From Enterobacter sp. kpr-6 (GTDB taxonomy: Bacteria > Pseudomonadota > Gammaproteobacteria > Enterobacterales > Enterobacteriaceae), in contig NZ_FOYH01000002.1 in NCBI RefSeq assembly GCF_900116015.1, forward strand, positions 271,163 through 335,162: DNA of 64,000 nucleotides. The letters run 5' to 3'. The translations under genes and the position numbers were made by a program. Shown here piece by piece: positions 51,659 to 61,152 of this stretch. Numbering within the stretch: the stretch's first letter is position 1; each line of letters begins with the position of its first letter. The notes under the pieces were generated by a model. The model did not search any database. It saw only the letters and a list, made by a program, of their open reading frames with translations, and was not told the origin of the DNA.

Positions 51659-51687
51659 ACACTCTCCTCGGTTGATGAGGAGAGTGT
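51659..51687 (-). promoter_or_regulatory. Hairpin covering the ribosome-binding site of the PmrR-like ORF
   Basis: Perfect 11-bp inverted repeat, ACACTCTCCTC - 7 nt - GAGGAGAGTGT. On the minus strand the downstream arm is the SD GAGGAGAGTGT itself, so folding would hide it. There is no T-run on either strand, which argues against a simple terminator. Relevant only if the transcript starts upstream of 51687. Confidence 0.6.
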
Positions 51688-51698
51688 GCACGATGAAG

Positions 51699-51715
51699 AT
51701 TAAGGAAAGATTAAG
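51699..51715 (-). promoter_or_regulatory. PmrA box upstream of the PmrR-like ORF
   Basis: Minus strand CTTAAT-CTTTC-CTTAAT: two perfect direct half-sites with 5-bp spacing. It lies 42 bp upstream of the 29-codon ORF. A good -10 hexamer downstream was not obvious. Confidence 0.82.
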
Positions 51716-51804
51716 TGTGCAATTATCTGGCTTCGCGTGAATTCAGTGGCGAGCGACATATTCACACGGCGCATCTTTTTGGCGGGGTATTTCTGGTCCT
51801 GAAT

Positions 51805-52028
51805 CCCCTCACCCTACCCCTCTCCCCAGGGGAGAAGGAACCCATCGGGCGCGGAATTGAATAGTGTGCACGGCCACGCCTTTCCACCTCTTCCCTGAGG
51901 AGAGGGTACCTCAGGCACCATGCCACCTTTCACCCTCACCCTAACCCTCTCCCTGAGGGAGAGGGGACAGCCCAGGCGCGGACCCGTCTTTCCCCCTCTC
52001 CCCTGGGGAGAGGGTCGGGGTGAGGGGT
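51805..52028. repeat. Palindromic intergenic repeat, copy 7 (expanded, degenerate)
   Basis: Longest copy: CCCTCACCCTACCCCTCTCCCC, a degenerate middle with broken units (CCTCTTCCCTGAGGAGAGGG), a second left unit CCCTCACCCTAACCCTCTCCC, linker CAGGCGCGGACCCG, right unit GAGAGGGTCGGGGTGAGGGG. In the convergent pmrB/uvrB gap. Nothing else was seen at 51716-51804. Confidence 0.88.
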
Positions 52029-52031
52029 AAT

Positions 52032-54053
52032 CTACGATGCGGCAATAAACAGCTCGCGCAACTGGTGAAGCTGGTCGCGCACGGCGGCTGCTTCTTCGAA
52101 CTCCAGGTTTTGCGCATGCTGCATCATTTGCGCTTCCAGTTCGTGAATTTTCTGCTGCATCGCTTTCGGCGTCATCAAGCGTTCCAGGCTCTCTTCCACC
52201 ACCGGCGACCGTGATTTACCGCGTCCTTTGGCTTTGGTTTTGGCGATGTTTTCACCCAGCGCCAGAATATCGACCACTTTCTTGTTCAGGCCCTGCGGCG
52301 TGATGCCGTGTTCTTCGTTGTACCGCTGCTGCTTCTCACGACGACGCTCGGTTTCGCTGATCGCTTTCGCCATCGACGCGGTGATTTTGTCGCCGTAAAG
52401 AATCGCCTTACCGTTCACGTTACGCGCCGCACGACCAATGGTCTGGATCAGCGAGCGTTCGGAACGCAGGAAGCCCTCTTTGTCGGCATCAAGAATGGCG
52501 ACCAGCGAGACTTCCGGCATATCCAGCCCTTCTCGCAGCAAGTTGATCCCCACCAGCACGTCGAACTCACCGAGGCGCAGGTCGCGGATGATCTCCATAC
52601 GCTCGACAGTATCAATGTCTGAGTGCAGGTAGCGCACCTTCTCGCCGTGCTCTTCCAGATACTCGGTCAAATCCTCCGCCATGCGTTTGGTCAGCGTAGT
52701 GACCAGCACACGCTCGTTAATGAGCACGCGCTTGCGGATCTCAGAGAGTAAATCGTCCACCTGCGTCCCCACCGGGCGCACTTCGATAATGGGGTCCAGC
52801 AGGCCGGTCGGACGCACTAATTGATCGACAATCTCGTCGCCGGATTTTTCCAGTTCGTAGTTACCTGGCGTGGCGGAAACATAAATAGTTTGCGGCGCGA
52901 GCGCTTCAAATTCTTCAAACTTCATCGGGCGGTTATCGAGCGCGGAAGGCAGGCGGAAGCCATATTCCACCAGCGTCTCTTTACGCGCGCGGTCGCCACG
53001 GTACATGCCGCCGATTTGCGGAATGGTGACGTGGGATTCATCCACCACCAGCAGACCGTCAGCGGGCAAATAGTCGAACAGCGTCGGTGGCGCTTCGCCT
53101 GGGCCGCGCCCGGAGAGGTAGCGCGAATAGTTTTCCACGCCTGAGCAGTAGCCCAGCTCGTTCATCATTTCGAGATCGAACTGAGTGCGCTGGGTCAGAC
53201 GCTGCTCTTCCAGTAGCTTATTGTTCTCCAGCAGCGTTTTGCGGCGGTCAGCGAGATCCACTTTGATCTCTTCCATCGCCTGCAAAATGCGCTCGCGCGG
53301 GGTCACGTAGTGGGTTTTCGGGTAGACCGTAAAACGCTGAATGACCGTCTCGACCTGCCCGGTCAGCGGATCAAACAGCGACAGCCGCTCCACTTCTTCA
53401 TCAAAGAGTTCCACGCGCAGCGCGATGTCGTCCGATTCGGCCGGGAAGATGTCGATCACCTCGCCGCGCACGCGGAACGTCCCGCGCTGGAAGACCTGAT
53501 CGTTACGCGCATATTGCAGCTCTGCCAGGCGACGCACGATGGCGCGTTGATCGATGATCATCCCCACGGTCAGGTGGAGCATCATTTTCAGGTAGAGGTC
53601 AGGATCGCCCAGACCATAAATCGCCGACACAGAAGCCACCACGATCACATCGCGGCGCTCCAGCAGCGCTTTGGTAGCCGACAGACGCATCTGTTCGATG
53701 TGCTCATTCACCGAGGAATCTTTTTCGATAAAGGTGTCTGAGCTGGGCACGTAGGCTTCCGGCTGATAATAGTCGTAGTAGGACACAAAATATTCGACGG
53801 CGTTATCCGGGAAGAACTCTTTCATCTCGCCGTAAAGCTGCGCCGCCAGCGTTTTGTTGGGAGCCAGCACCATCGTCGGGCGCTGAAGATCGGCAATCAC
53901 GTTCGCCACGGTAAACGTCTTACCTGAACCGGTAACGCCCAGCAGGGTTTGATGCGCCAGCCCGTCCTCCAGCCCTTCTTTCAGGCGGCGGATGGCCTCA
54001 GGCTGATCGCCAGAGGGACGAAATGCGGAATTCAGTTTGAACGGTTTACTCAT
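52032..54053 (-). CDS. uvrB: UvrABC excinuclease subunit UvrB
   Basis: 673 residues, identical length to E. coli UvrB. Walker A is GVTGSGKT (39-46), the beta-hairpin region is [21 protein letters not shown], the helicase motif is DESH ([13 protein letters not shown]), motif VI is QTIGRAARN, and a C-terminal UVR coiled coil ([25 protein letters not shown]) binds UvrC. It verifies damage after UvrA loading and positions UvrC for incision. A LexA box precedes it. Confidence 0.98.
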   Translation of the reverse strand: MSKPFKLNSAFRPSGDQPEAIRRLKEGLEDGLAHQTLLGVTGSGKTFTVANVIADLQRPTMVLAPNKTLAAQLYGEMKEFFPDNAVEYFVSYYDYYQPEAYVPSSDTFIEKDSSVNEHIEQMRLSATKALLERRDVIVVASVSAIYGLGDPDLYLKMMLHLTVGMIIDQRAIVRRLAELQYARNDQVFQRGTFRVRGEVIDIFPAESDDIALRVELFDEEVERLSLFDPLTGQVETVIQRFTVYPKTHYVTPRERILQAMEEIKVDLADRRKTLLENNKLLEEQRLTQRTQFDLEMMNELGYCSGVENYSRYLSGRGPGEAPPTLFDYLPADGLLVVDESHVTIPQIGGMYRGDRARKETLVEYGFRLPSALDNRPMKFEEFEALAPQTIYVSATPGNYELEKSGDEIVDQLVRPTGLLDPIIEVRPVGTQVDDLLSEIRKRVLINERVLVTTLTKRMAEDLTEYLEEHGEKVRYLHSDIDTVERMEIIRDLRLGEFDVLVGINLLREGLDMPEVSLVAILDADKEGFLRSERSLIQTIGRAARNVNGKAILYGDKITASMAKAISETERRREKQQRYNEEHGITPQGLNKKVVDILALGENIAKTKAKGRGKSRSPVVEESLERLMTPKAMQQKIHELEAQMMQHAQNLEFEEAAAVRDQLHQLRELFIAAS

Positions 54054-54129
54054 GAACGGCTACCTGATGAAGGAATGAGCGGGCAGGTGAGTAATTTTAC
54101 TCCCTGCTGCCATTTTTGCCAGTAAAAAA

Positions 54130-54149
54130 TACTGGATGAAAAAACAGTA
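54130..54149 (-). promoter_or_regulatory. LexA (SOS) box of uvrB
   Basis: Minus strand TACTGTTTTTTCATCCAGTA: CTG-N10-CAG core with good flanks, about 80 bp upstream of the uvrB ATG, closely resembling the E. coli uvrB operator. Confidence 0.9.
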
Positions 54150-54817
54150 ATGCGCCATTGTATTTATGATACGACCCGATCTTTCACTATCAGGTCGCGG
54201 TTCGTTTGCGCGCTGGCAGAATTATTTACGCTGAGAAAGGGGTTATCCCCAGAAATTTTTCTTATTTAACATTTGTCAAGTCGGGGTATGAAAGTTTTAT
54301 GGCAGCCGGTGACACTTTTTTGACAAGCATTGATTTTATGTAACTGTTTGAATTTTAATAAATATAAGAAAAAGCCGGGTTTCGCATCAATTCATGCCGA
54401 AGCCGCGTATTCTCTCGCTTCTCACGCGTTTTCTAACTCTAATGCACAAGGTTATCCACAGGAATAGTGGATAACTCCCGCCAGCCTACAGCCCCTGCCG
54501 CTCAGCAGTTTTCGTGTTTTGCCCTCATCCGTGCCCACAAAAAATTTTTATCACTAAAAATGAGTGATTTTCTCCTGGTGATGCCGGGTTTAACGGTGCG
54601 ATTACGTGCCCTTTTAGCGCTTTCACTGCACCATATAGCGTCTGGCAGGCACTGACAAAGTGCAGCCGCATTTTTGCGCTGCGCGCCTGTGAGGAAAACT
54701 GGCACATTTTTTTCATCCTGCTCCTAAAAAGCGTGCGTTTACCGCATATGGCAAGCCTTTTGCAGCATCCCTTTTACAGAATTGTTCTGTATCGGGGCAC
54801 AAAAAAGGAGGCATCCG
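54150..54817. other. uvrB upstream gap with DnaA-box-like sites
   Basis: No convincing gene. The left part is AT-rich, with runs of T and A. DnaA-box-like 9-mers occur: TTATCCACA (54452-54460) and its inverted partner GTGGATAAC (54467-54475), forming a 9-bp dyad with a 7-bp spacer. TTATCCCCA (about 54243-54251) sits in a GGGGTTATCCCC palindrome. E. coli uvrB has a distal promoter (P3) with a DnaA box, so this may be its counterpart. Short ORFs near 54467-54716 on both strands lack ribosome-binding sites and family matches. Confidence 0.5.
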
Positions 54818-55540
54818 ATGTTGAGTTTACGTGCGGTAAATCAGTATTACGGCGACCAGCATACGTTGTGGAATGTCGATTTAGATTTAGTACCCGGAAC
54901 CTGTACCTGCGTGATGGGCCTGCAGGGCATGGGGAAAACCACGCTGGTGAACTGTATTACCGGCAACCTGCCCATTGCGAGCGGCAGTATCGTCTGGCAG
55001 GACGCCGACGCGCCGCCGCTGGATCTGCTGAAGGTCAATCCCGTGCAGCGGGCGTCGATGGGGATTGGCTATGTGCCGCAGGACCGGCGGATCTTTTCCC
55101 AGTTGTCGGTCGAGGAAAATCTGCATATCGCGATGCTGGCAGGCGGCGCGCCGGGCTGCGCGGTGACCCCGGCGATTTACGATCTGTTTCCGGAGCTTTA
55201 TATGCTGCGCACGAAGAAAGGCGCGGCGTTATCGGAAGACCATCAGTATCAACTGGCGATGGCCCGCGCGCTGGTGACGCAGCCGCGTTTGTTGATCCTT
55301 GACGAGCCGACGCGGGGACAGAGCCTGGCTTTTATTCAAAAACTGGGGAGTTTACTGGTGCGGCTGAATCAGGATCTCGGCCTGACCCTGCTGCTGGCTG
55401 AACAGCATTTGTCGTTGATCCGCCGTGTCGCCCACCGGTTTTGCCTGCTGCACCGGGGGCGAAACGTGGCCCAGGGCGATGTTAATCAGCTGGACACGCA
55501 ACTGCTGTCCCACTGGATGTCGCCGGATTTAGCAGGCTGA
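54818..55540 (+). CDS. Orphan LivF/UrtE-like ABC ATPase with degenerate signature
   Basis: 240 residues. Walker A GLQGMGKTT (34-42), Q-loop GYVPQDRRIFSQLSVEENL and Walker B LLILDEPTRGQ (158-168) are present, as is H-loop LLLAEQHLSLI. This is the pattern of branched-chain amino-acid/urea transporter ATPases (LivF, UrtE). The ABC signature LSGGQ is replaced by LSEDH (138-142), which should weaken ATP-dimer formation. No permease or binding-protein gene is nearby. A strong AAGGAGG precedes the ATG. The 3' end overlaps the convergent bioD by 59 bp. Absent from this position in E. coli. Could be a relic or a repurposed regulator. Confidence 0.85.
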   Translation: MLSLRAVNQYYGDQHTLWNVDLDLVPGTCTCVMGLQGMGKTTLVNCITGNLPIASGSIVWQDADAPPLDLLKVNPVQRASMGIGYVPQDRRIFSQLSVEENLHIAMLAGGAPGCAVTPAIYDLFPELYMLRTKKGAALSEDHQYQLAMARALVTQPRLLILDEPTRGQSLAFIQKLGSLLVRLNQDLGLTLLLAEQHLSLIRRVAHRFCLLHRGRNVAQGDVNQLDTQLLSHWMSPDLAG

Positions 55541-56210
55541 GATCGAGATAATGACCGTTTTGCTGCGTAAGCGGCGCGTGCTCAAGCCAGGGGATTTCCC
55601 CAAGACACGGGGCTGGCAACACGCGTCGCAACGTCGCCAGATATTCGTGGTGACGCAACCCCGGCGGCACAACATCATTGGCGATCCAGCCCGCCAGCCG
55701 CAGCCCCGCCGACTCTACTGCCTGTGCGGTAAGCAGCGCGTGGTTGATACAGCCGAGCTTCACGCCAACCACTAAAATCACCGGTAATTTTTCTGCCGTC
55801 ACCCAGTCGGCAAACGACAGCGTTTCCGAAAGGGGCGTAAACCAGCCCCCTGCCCCTTCAACCAGTACCCAGTCGGCAGCCTCTTCAAGCTGGCGTAGCC
55901 CGGACGAAAGCACCGTTGCGTCAATCGGCTGGTTAAGCGCGGCGCTGACGATGTGCGGCGAGGTCGGCTCCTCAAAAGTGTAGGGATTGACCGCCGCGTA
56001 ATCGAGCGCCACCGCAGCGTTGTGCTGTAGCGCTAACGCATCGCTGTTGCGCAGCCCCTGCGCTGTCCATTCGCTGCCGGAGGCCACCGGCTTGTAGCCA
56101 GCGGTGCGAAAACCGCGCGCATTCGCCGCCTGCAAAAGGGCACAACTGGCGAGGGTTTTTCCCACTTCGGTATCCGTTCCGGTTACAAAATAGCGTTCAG
56201 TCACGTTCAA
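55482..56210 (-). CDS. bioD: Dethiobiotin synthetase BioD
   Basis: 242 residues (E. coli 225). The P-loop [10 protein letters not shown] lies near residues 10-19; [10 protein letters not shown] and [13 protein letters not shown] follow. It carboxylates 7,8-diaminopelargonate to dethiobiotin with ATP and CO2. Compared with E. coli it carries about 15 extra C-terminal residues ([15 protein letters not shown]). These are encoded in the part that overlaps the convergent ABC ATPase gene, so stop loss next to an inserted gene is plausible. It overlaps bioC by 14 bp. Confidence 0.95.
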   Translation of the reverse strand: MNVTERYFVTGTDTEVGKTLASCALLQAANARGFRTAGYKPVASGSEWTAQGLRNSDALALQHNAAVALDYAAVNPYTFEEPTSPHIVSAALNQPIDATVLSSGLRQLEEAADWVLVEGAGGWFTPLSETLSFADWVTAEKLPVILVVGVKLGCINHALLTAQAVESAGLRLAGWIANDVVPPGLRHHEYLATLRRVLPAPCLGEIPWLEHAPLTQQNGHYLDLSLLNPATSSGTAVACPAD

Positions 56211-56952
56211 TAATTCCCCAAAAAAGATGATAGGTCAGCGGGCATTTTCCCTCACGCTGCGGCCAGGCCAGCTGCACGCGCTGCAACTGGCTGCGGGTGA
56301 GCGGCGCGCGCTGGCGACCCGCATGCAGATGCGTGGCCCCGATGCCCTTGAGCGAGCGCATAGCGCTTTGCGCATCGGTAAAATCAAGGGTGATCGGCAC
56401 AATTCCGCCGCGTCCACCCAACATCTGTACGGTATCGGCTAAGTGTTGCGCGGGTAAAAAACGATTGGCATGTGGGTGAGCGTCCACCGCCTGCCAGGCC
56501 TGATTCAGTTCCGGCAACGATCCCGCTGCAAGCGTGGTAAAGGCCACCGCGCCACCGGGACGGACGACGCGGGAAAGCTCGTTCAGCGCCTGGTGCAGAT
56601 CATCGCACCACTGCACCGCCAGGTTGCTCCACGCCAGGTCGAACTGCGCGTTTTCAAACGGCAGCGCTTCGATATCCGCCAGCACGTACTGGTGCGCGGC
56701 CTGCTGGCGCTGCGCCTCGGCGAGCATCGGCGCGCTGAGATCAAGCGCGGTCACGTGACTCCCCTGCTCGCGCCAGTAGTGGCTGAGCGTACCCGGCCCG
56801 CACCCGGCGTCGAGCACGTTTGCCGCATGCCGTTCGCCAAGCCTTGCCAGCAGCAGCCCGGCGCTTTGCATCTGTAACTCCGCATGGTTACTGTAGCTCC
56901 GGGCAGCGCGGCCAAAGGCGGCGGCGATGGCCCCTTTATTCACCGGCGTCAT
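56197..56952 (-). CDS. bioC: Malonyl-ACP O-methyltransferase BioC
   Basis: 251 residues, E. coli length. The SAM motif is [15 protein letters not shown], with [22 protein letters not shown] and [11 protein letters not shown]-like [14 protein letters not shown]. It methylates malonyl-ACP to start pimeloyl-ACP synthesis. The start at 56952 ([17 protein letters not shown]) is preferred over a longer in-frame start inside bioF. Overlaps bioF by 17 bp. Confidence 0.96.
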   Translation of the reverse strand: MTPVNKGAIAAAFGRAARSYSNHAELQMQSAGLLLARLGERHAANVLDAGCGPGTLSHYWREQGSHVTALDLSAPMLAEAQRQQAAHQYVLADIEALPFENAQFDLAWSNLAVQWCDDLHQALNELSRVVRPGGAVAFTTLAAGSLPELNQAWQAVDAHPHANRFLPAQHLADTVQMLGGRGGIVPITLDFTDAQSAMRSLKGIGATHLHAGRQRAPLTRSQLQRVQLAWPQREGKCPLTYHLFWGIIERD

Positions 56953-58084
56953 CAAGGACCTCCAGCAGACGATCGACGTCCTGCTCCTCGTGCGCCGCCG
57001 TAAGCGTAATACGCAGACGCGCGGTGCCGGGCGGGACGGTCGGCGGGCGGATTGCGGTGACCCAGCACCCCGCCTGGCGTAACCATTCAGCGAGACGCAG
57101 CGCCCGGTCGTTATCCCCGACAATCAGCGGCTGAATGGCACTTTGCGAGGCGGTCACACGCGTGCCCGCGCCCCGGCGGAATCGCCCGATAAGCGCGGCC
57201 AGTTTTTCCCGCCGCTGCTCGCCCTCGCCGCTGTTGATGACCTTCAGTGACGCACTGAGCGCCATCGCCTGGGCGGGCGGCATCAAGGTGCTGTAGATCA
57301 GATGGCGGGCAAACTGCAACAGATAGTCAGCGACGGCTTCACTGCACAGCACCGCCGCGCCGCTGACGCCCACGCCTTTGCCAAAAGTGACGATCAGTAA
57401 TTCCGGCGCGATGCCCTGCGCGTGGCAGCTTCCGCGCCCGCCCGGTCCGGTGACGCCGATCCCGTGCGCGTCATCCACCAGCAGCCAGCCGCTGGCCTCA
57501 CGCGTGGCGCGGGCGATCTCCACCAGCGGTGCGCTGTCGCCGTCCATGCTGAACACGCCTTCGGTGACCACCAGTTGTTGCCCGTTGAGCGGAGACGCAA
57601 GCAGCGTGCGCAGATGCGCGGCGTCGTTATGCGCAAAACGCCGCAGTTGCGCCGGGCTGTGGCTGGCGGCTTCAAGCAGCGACGCGTGGCTGAGTTTGTC
57701 GGCCACAATGCGGTCGTATTTGCCCGTCAGGGCGGCGATCACCGCCTGATTCGCGGCAAAGCCGGAGATAAACAGCAGCGCGCGCGGATAACCCAGCCAG
57801 TCGGCCAGTTCCGCCTCCAGCGCGTGATGCGCGGTGGTGTAGCCGCTGACGTGCCCGGAACCGCCGCTGCCAACGCCAAAGCGATCCGCCCCCGTTTGCC
57901 AGGCGCGAATCACCTCAGGATGATGGCTCAGACCGAGATAATCGTTCGACGAGAAGTTGCAAAAGCGCTTCCCGTCCTGGAACAAATAACGCCCGGCACC
58001 CTGCTCCACCACCCGCCGCGAACGCAGAGCGCTGGCGGCGCGCCGTTCGTCGAGCGCGCGATCGATGCGTGCCTGCCAGCTCAT
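56936..58084 (-). CDS. bioF: 8-amino-7-oxononanoate synthase BioF
   Basis: 382 residues (E. coli 384), an alpha-oxoamine synthase of the PLP fold-type [54 protein letters not shown] and the PLP-lysine segment [13 protein letters not shown] are all present. It condenses pimeloyl-ACP with alanine. Overlaps bioB by 4 bp. Confidence 0.97.
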   Translation of the reverse strand: MSWQARIDRALDERRAASALRSRRVVEQGAGRYLFQDGKRFCNFSSNDYLGLSHHPEVIRAWQTGADRFGVGSGGSGHVSGYTTAHHALEAELADWLGYPRALLFISGFAANQAVIAALTGKYDRIVADKLSHASLLEAASHSPAQLRRFAHNDAAHLRTLLASPLNGQQLVVTEGVFSMDGDSAPLVEIARATREASGWLLVDDAHGIGVTGPGGRGSCHAQGIAPELLIVTFGKGVGVSGAAVLCSEAVADYLLQFARHLIYSTLMPPAQAMALSASLKVINSGEGEQRREKLAALIGRFRRGAGTRVTASQSAIQPLIVGDNDRALRLAEWLRQAGCWVTAIRPPTVPPGTARLRITLTAAHEEQDVDRLLEVLDDAGE

Positions 58085-59121
58085 ACCGCCGCCGCGTTGT
58101 AATACTGGTCGGTATCGGCGTTCGCAATCTGCCGCGCCAGATGCTGTTGCTGTTCGTTATCGCCGTTTTCAACTGCCGTTTGCTCCGGGTTCAGGCCGAG
58201 TTTGCGGAACAGCTGGACGTCTTTGTCCTCTTCCGGGTTTGGCGTGGTGAGCAGTTTGCAGCCGTAGAAAATGGAGTTGGCCCCGGCCATAAAGCACATC
58301 GCCTGCGTCTGCTCGTTCATCTGCTCGCGCCCGGCGGAGAGGCGCACGAACGAGGTTGGCATCATGATGCGCGCCACGGCGATGGTGCGGATAAAATCAA
58401 ACGCGTCCACGTCGTCGTTGTCGGCCAGCGGTGTGCCTTTCACTTTCACCAGCATGTTGATCGGCACGCTCTCCGGCGGAGTCGGCAGATTCGCCAGTTG
58501 CAGCAGCAGGCCCGCACGGTCGGTGACCGTTTCGCCCAGCCCGACGATGCCGCCGGAGCAGACTTTGATGCCCGCCTCGCGCACTTTGCCCAACGTATCG
58601 AGACGTTCCTGATAGGTGCGGGTGGTGATGATGTTGCCGTAAAATTCCGGCGAGGTATCGAGGTTGTGGTTGTAGTAATCCAGCCCCGCCGAGGCCAGGC
58701 GCTGCGCCTGAGACTCATCGAGCGTGCCGAGGGTCATGCAGGCTTCCAGTCCCATCTCCTTCACGCCCTGCACCATCTGCTCAAGGTACGGCATATCGCG
58801 CTCGTGCGGGTTCTTCCACGCGGCACCCATGCAAAAACGGGTCGATCCGGCGTTCTTCGCTTTGCGCGCCGATTCCAGCACCTGCTCCACTTCCATCAGG
58901 CGCTCCGTTTCCAGCCCGGTTTTGTAGCGCGAGCTTTGCGGACAGTATTTGCAGTCTTCCGGGCAGGCCCCGGTTTTGATCGATAACAGCGTGCTGACCT
59001 GCACATGGCGCGGATCGAAATGCTGGCGGTGCACGGTCTGCGCCTCGAACAGCAGATCCAGCAGCGGTTTATTGAAAAGTTCGGTGACTTGCGACAGTGT
59101 CCAGCGTGCGTGGTGAGCCAT
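58081..59121 (-). CDS. bioB: Biotin synthase BioB
   Basis: 346 residues, same as E. coli. The radical-SAM cluster is Cys53-x3-Cys57-x2-Cys60 ([11 protein letters not shown]). The 2Fe-2S cluster ligands lie in the TIM barrel, including FCMGAAWK and [10 protein letters not shown]. It inserts sulfur into dethiobiotin. First gene of bioBFCD, directly controlled by the BirA operator shared with bioA. Confidence 0.98.
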   Translation of the reverse strand: MAHHARWTLSQVTELFNKPLLDLLFEAQTVHRQHFDPRHVQVSTLLSIKTGACPEDCKYCPQSSRYKTGLETERLMEVEQVLESARKAKNAGSTRFCMGAAWKNPHERDMPYLEQMVQGVKEMGLEACMTLGTLDESQAQRLASAGLDYYNHNLDTSPEFYGNIITTRTYQERLDTLGKVREAGIKVCSGGIVGLGETVTDRAGLLLQLANLPTPPESVPINMLVKVKGTPLADNDDVDAFDFIRTIAVARIMMPTSFVRLSAGREQMNEQTQAMCFMAGANSIFYGCKLLTTPNPEEDKDVQLFRKLGLNPEQTAVENGDNEQQQHLARQIANADTDQYYNAAAV

Positions 59122-59164
59122 GGGGGCATCTCCAAAAGGTTTTGTTAATTTTTGGTTCGGTGTA

Positions 59165-59204
59165 GACTCGTAAACCTAAATGTTTTCAAAATGGTTTACA
59201 AGTC
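59165..59204. promoter_or_regulatory. BirA biotin operator between bioB and bioA
   Basis: 40-bp dyad: GACTCGTAAACC, 16-bp spacer, GGTTTACAAGTC, with one mismatch in 12. This matches the E. coli bio operator TTGTAAACC-N16-GGTTTACAA. Biotinyl-AMP-BirA bound here represses both divergent operons. The dyad ends 5 bp before the bioA ATG. Confidence 0.95.
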
Positions 59205-59208
59205 GATT

Positions 59209-60498
59209 ATGACCCAGGACGATCTCGCCTTTGACAAGCGCCATATCTGGCATCCCTATACGTCTATGACTTCACCGCTGCCGGTCTATCCGGTGCAATC
59301 CGCTCACGGCTGCGAACTGCAACTGGCGACGGGCGAGCGGCTGGTGGACGGCATGTCGTCCTGGTGGGCGGCGATCCACGGCTACAATCACCCGCATCTC
59401 AACGCAGCGATGAAAGCGCAAATTGATGAGATGGCGCACGTGATGTTTGGCGGCATTACCCATCAGCCCGCCGTGGATCTCTGCCGTCGTCTGGTGGCGA
59501 TGACCCCGGCGGCGTTGGAGTGCGTGTTCCTGGCGGATTCCGGCTCGGTGGCCGTGGAAGTGGCGATGAAAATGGCGTTGCAGTACTGGCAGGCGAAAGG
59601 TGAACCCCGCCAGCGTTTTCTCACCTTCCGCAACGGCTACCACGGCGACACCTTCGGCGCGATGTCGGTGTGCGATCCCGACAACTCCATGCACAGCCTG
59701 TGGAAGGGCTATCTGCCGGAAAACCTGTTTGCGCCTGCGCCACAAAGCCGTTTTGACGGCGAATGGGACGAGCACGATATGGTCGCCTTTGCCCGCCTGA
59801 TGGCGGCGCATCGCCATGAGATTGCCGCCGTGATCCTCGAACCGATTGTTCAGGGTGCGGGCGGAATGCGCATGTACCACCCGGAGTGGCTTAAACGCAT
59901 CCGTAAAATGTGCGATCGGGAAGGGATTTTGCTGATAGCCGATGAAATTGCCACCGGCTTCGGGCGCACCGGGAAGCTGTTTGCCTGCGAACATGCGGGC
60001 ATCACGCCGGATATTCTCTGTCTGGGCAAAGCGCTGACCGGCGGCACCATGACGCTCTCCGCGACCCTGACCACGCGCGAGGTGGCCGATACCATCAGTA
60101 ACGGCGAAGCGGGCTGCTTTATGCACGGGCCGACGTTTATGGGGAATCCGCTGGCCTGCGCGGTGGCGAGCGCCAGTCTGGAACTGTTGGAGCGCGGTGA
60201 CTGGCAGACGCAGGTGCCAGCAATTGAAACCCAGTTACGTTCTGAATTGTTGCCGTTAAACGCGCTGGAGAGCGTGGCGGATGTGCGAGTCCTGGGCGCA
60301 ATTGGGGTGATCGAAACCCGGCAGCCGGTCAATATGGCGGCGCTGCAACGCTTCTTTGTTGAACAGGGCGTGTGGGTCCGCCCATTTGGACGGTTGATCT
60401 ACCTGATGCCGCCGTTTGTCATTACGCCTGAAGAGCTCTCCCGTCTCACCCGCGCGGTGTCGGCGGCAGTGCGCATTCCCGCACATTTTGCCGACTGA
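59209..60498 (+). CDS. bioA: Adenosylmethionine-8-amino-7-oxononanoate transaminase BioA
   Basis: A 429-residue PLP class III aminotransferase. [22 protein letters not shown]-like [34 protein letters not shown] and the PLP-lysine segment [15 protein letters not shown] (Lys near 274) are present. It converts 8-amino-7-oxononanoate to diaminopelargonate with SAM as amino donor. The start at 59209 gives the exact family length; upstream in-frame codons lie inside the BirA operator. Confidence 0.97.
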   Translation: MTQDDLAFDKRHIWHPYTSMTSPLPVYPVQSAHGCELQLATGERLVDGMSSWWAAIHGYNHPHLNAAMKAQIDEMAHVMFGGITHQPAVDLCRRLVAMTPAALECVFLADSGSVAVEVAMKMALQYWQAKGEPRQRFLTFRNGYHGDTFGAMSVCDPDNSMHSLWKGYLPENLFAPAPQSRFDGEWDEHDMVAFARLMAAHRHEIAAVILEPIVQGAGGMRMYHPEWLKRIRKMCDREGILLIADEIATGFGRTGKLFACEHAGITPDILCLGKALTGGTMTLSATLTTREVADTISNGEAGCFMHGPTFMGNPLACAVASASLELLERGDWQTQVPAIETQLRSELLPLNALESVADVRVLGAIGVIETRQPVNMAALQRFFVEQGVWVRPFGRLIYLMPPFVITPEELSRLTRAVSAAVRIPAHFAD

Positions 60499-60561
60499 CA
60501 GGCGGCCAACTGAGGCTATGCTGATAACGTTTTACCTATCCATATCAAGACAGGAGCGAGG

Positions 60562-61038
60562 ATGAAAATTATCAGTCAGGATTTGCGCGAGGGTGAAAAA
60601 CTCCCGCACCGCCATGTGTTTAACGGCATGGGCTACGATGGCGACAATATTTCACCGCATCTGGCCTGGGATGACGTGCCTGCCGGAACGAAAAGTTTTG
60701 TCGTCACCTGCTACGATCCCGATGCGCCGACCGGCTCCGGCTGGTGGCACTGGATTGTGGCAAATTTACCCGCCGATACCCGCGTGCTGCCGCAAGGCTC
60801 CGGTTCGTCGCTGGTCGCCCTGCCCGAAGGAGCCATTGAGACGCGCACCGATTTCGGTAAAGCGGGCTACGGCGGCGCGGCACCGCCGAAAGGGGAAACT
60901 CACCGCTACATCTTCACTGTGCATGCGCTGGATGTGGAACGGATTGAGGTCGATGAAAACGCCAGCGGCGCGATGGTCGGCTTTAACGTCCATTTTCACT
61001 CCCTTGACCGCGCATCCATCACTGCGATGTTCAGCTAA
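60562..61038 (+). CDS. ybhB: PEBP-family protein YbhB
   Basis: 158 residues of the phosphatidylethanolamine-binding/Raf-kinase-inhibitor fold. The ligand-pocket motifs are CYDPDAPTGSGWWHWIV and YGGAAPPKGETHRYIFTVHAL. Cytoplasmic; no signal peptide. E. coli YbhB is structurally known but its physiological ligand is not. An AGGAGCGAGG site precedes the ATG. Confidence 0.95.
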   Translation: MKIISQDLREGEKLPHRHVFNGMGYDGDNISPHLAWDDVPAGTKSFVVTCYDPDAPTGSGWWHWIVANLPADTRVLPQGSGSSLVALPEGAIETRTDFGKAGYGGAAPPKGETHRYIFTVHALDVERIEVDENASGAMVGFNVHFHSLDRASITAMFS

Positions 61039-61053
61039 ATATTCATAATATTG

Positions 61054-61083
61054 AAGCCGATTTAAACAATCGGCTTCCCGTTT
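61054..61083 (+). terminator. Possible terminator after ybhB
   Basis: AAGCCGAT-TTAAACA-ATCGGCTT hairpin followed by CCCGTTT; the T-run is weak. Confidence 0.5.
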
Positions 61084-61152
61084 CGCTCAACTTAGTATAA
61101 AAAAGCAGGCTTCTAAGGAATTCACTTTAACCTGTTAAGCCTGGAGCACCTC

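Noticed and set aside
54467-54716. Short open frames on both strands in the gap upstream of uvrB
   Set aside because: GTG or weak starts, no SD, no resemblance to known small proteins; DnaA-box-like sites overlap their beginnings.
58069-58986. 305-codon open frame antisense to bioB
   Set aside because: Shadow of bioB; composition biased to Arg/His/Val, no start signal.
59272-60126. 284-codon open frame antisense to bioA
   Set aside because: His/Arg-rich shadow of the conserved bioA frame; no SD or known domain.
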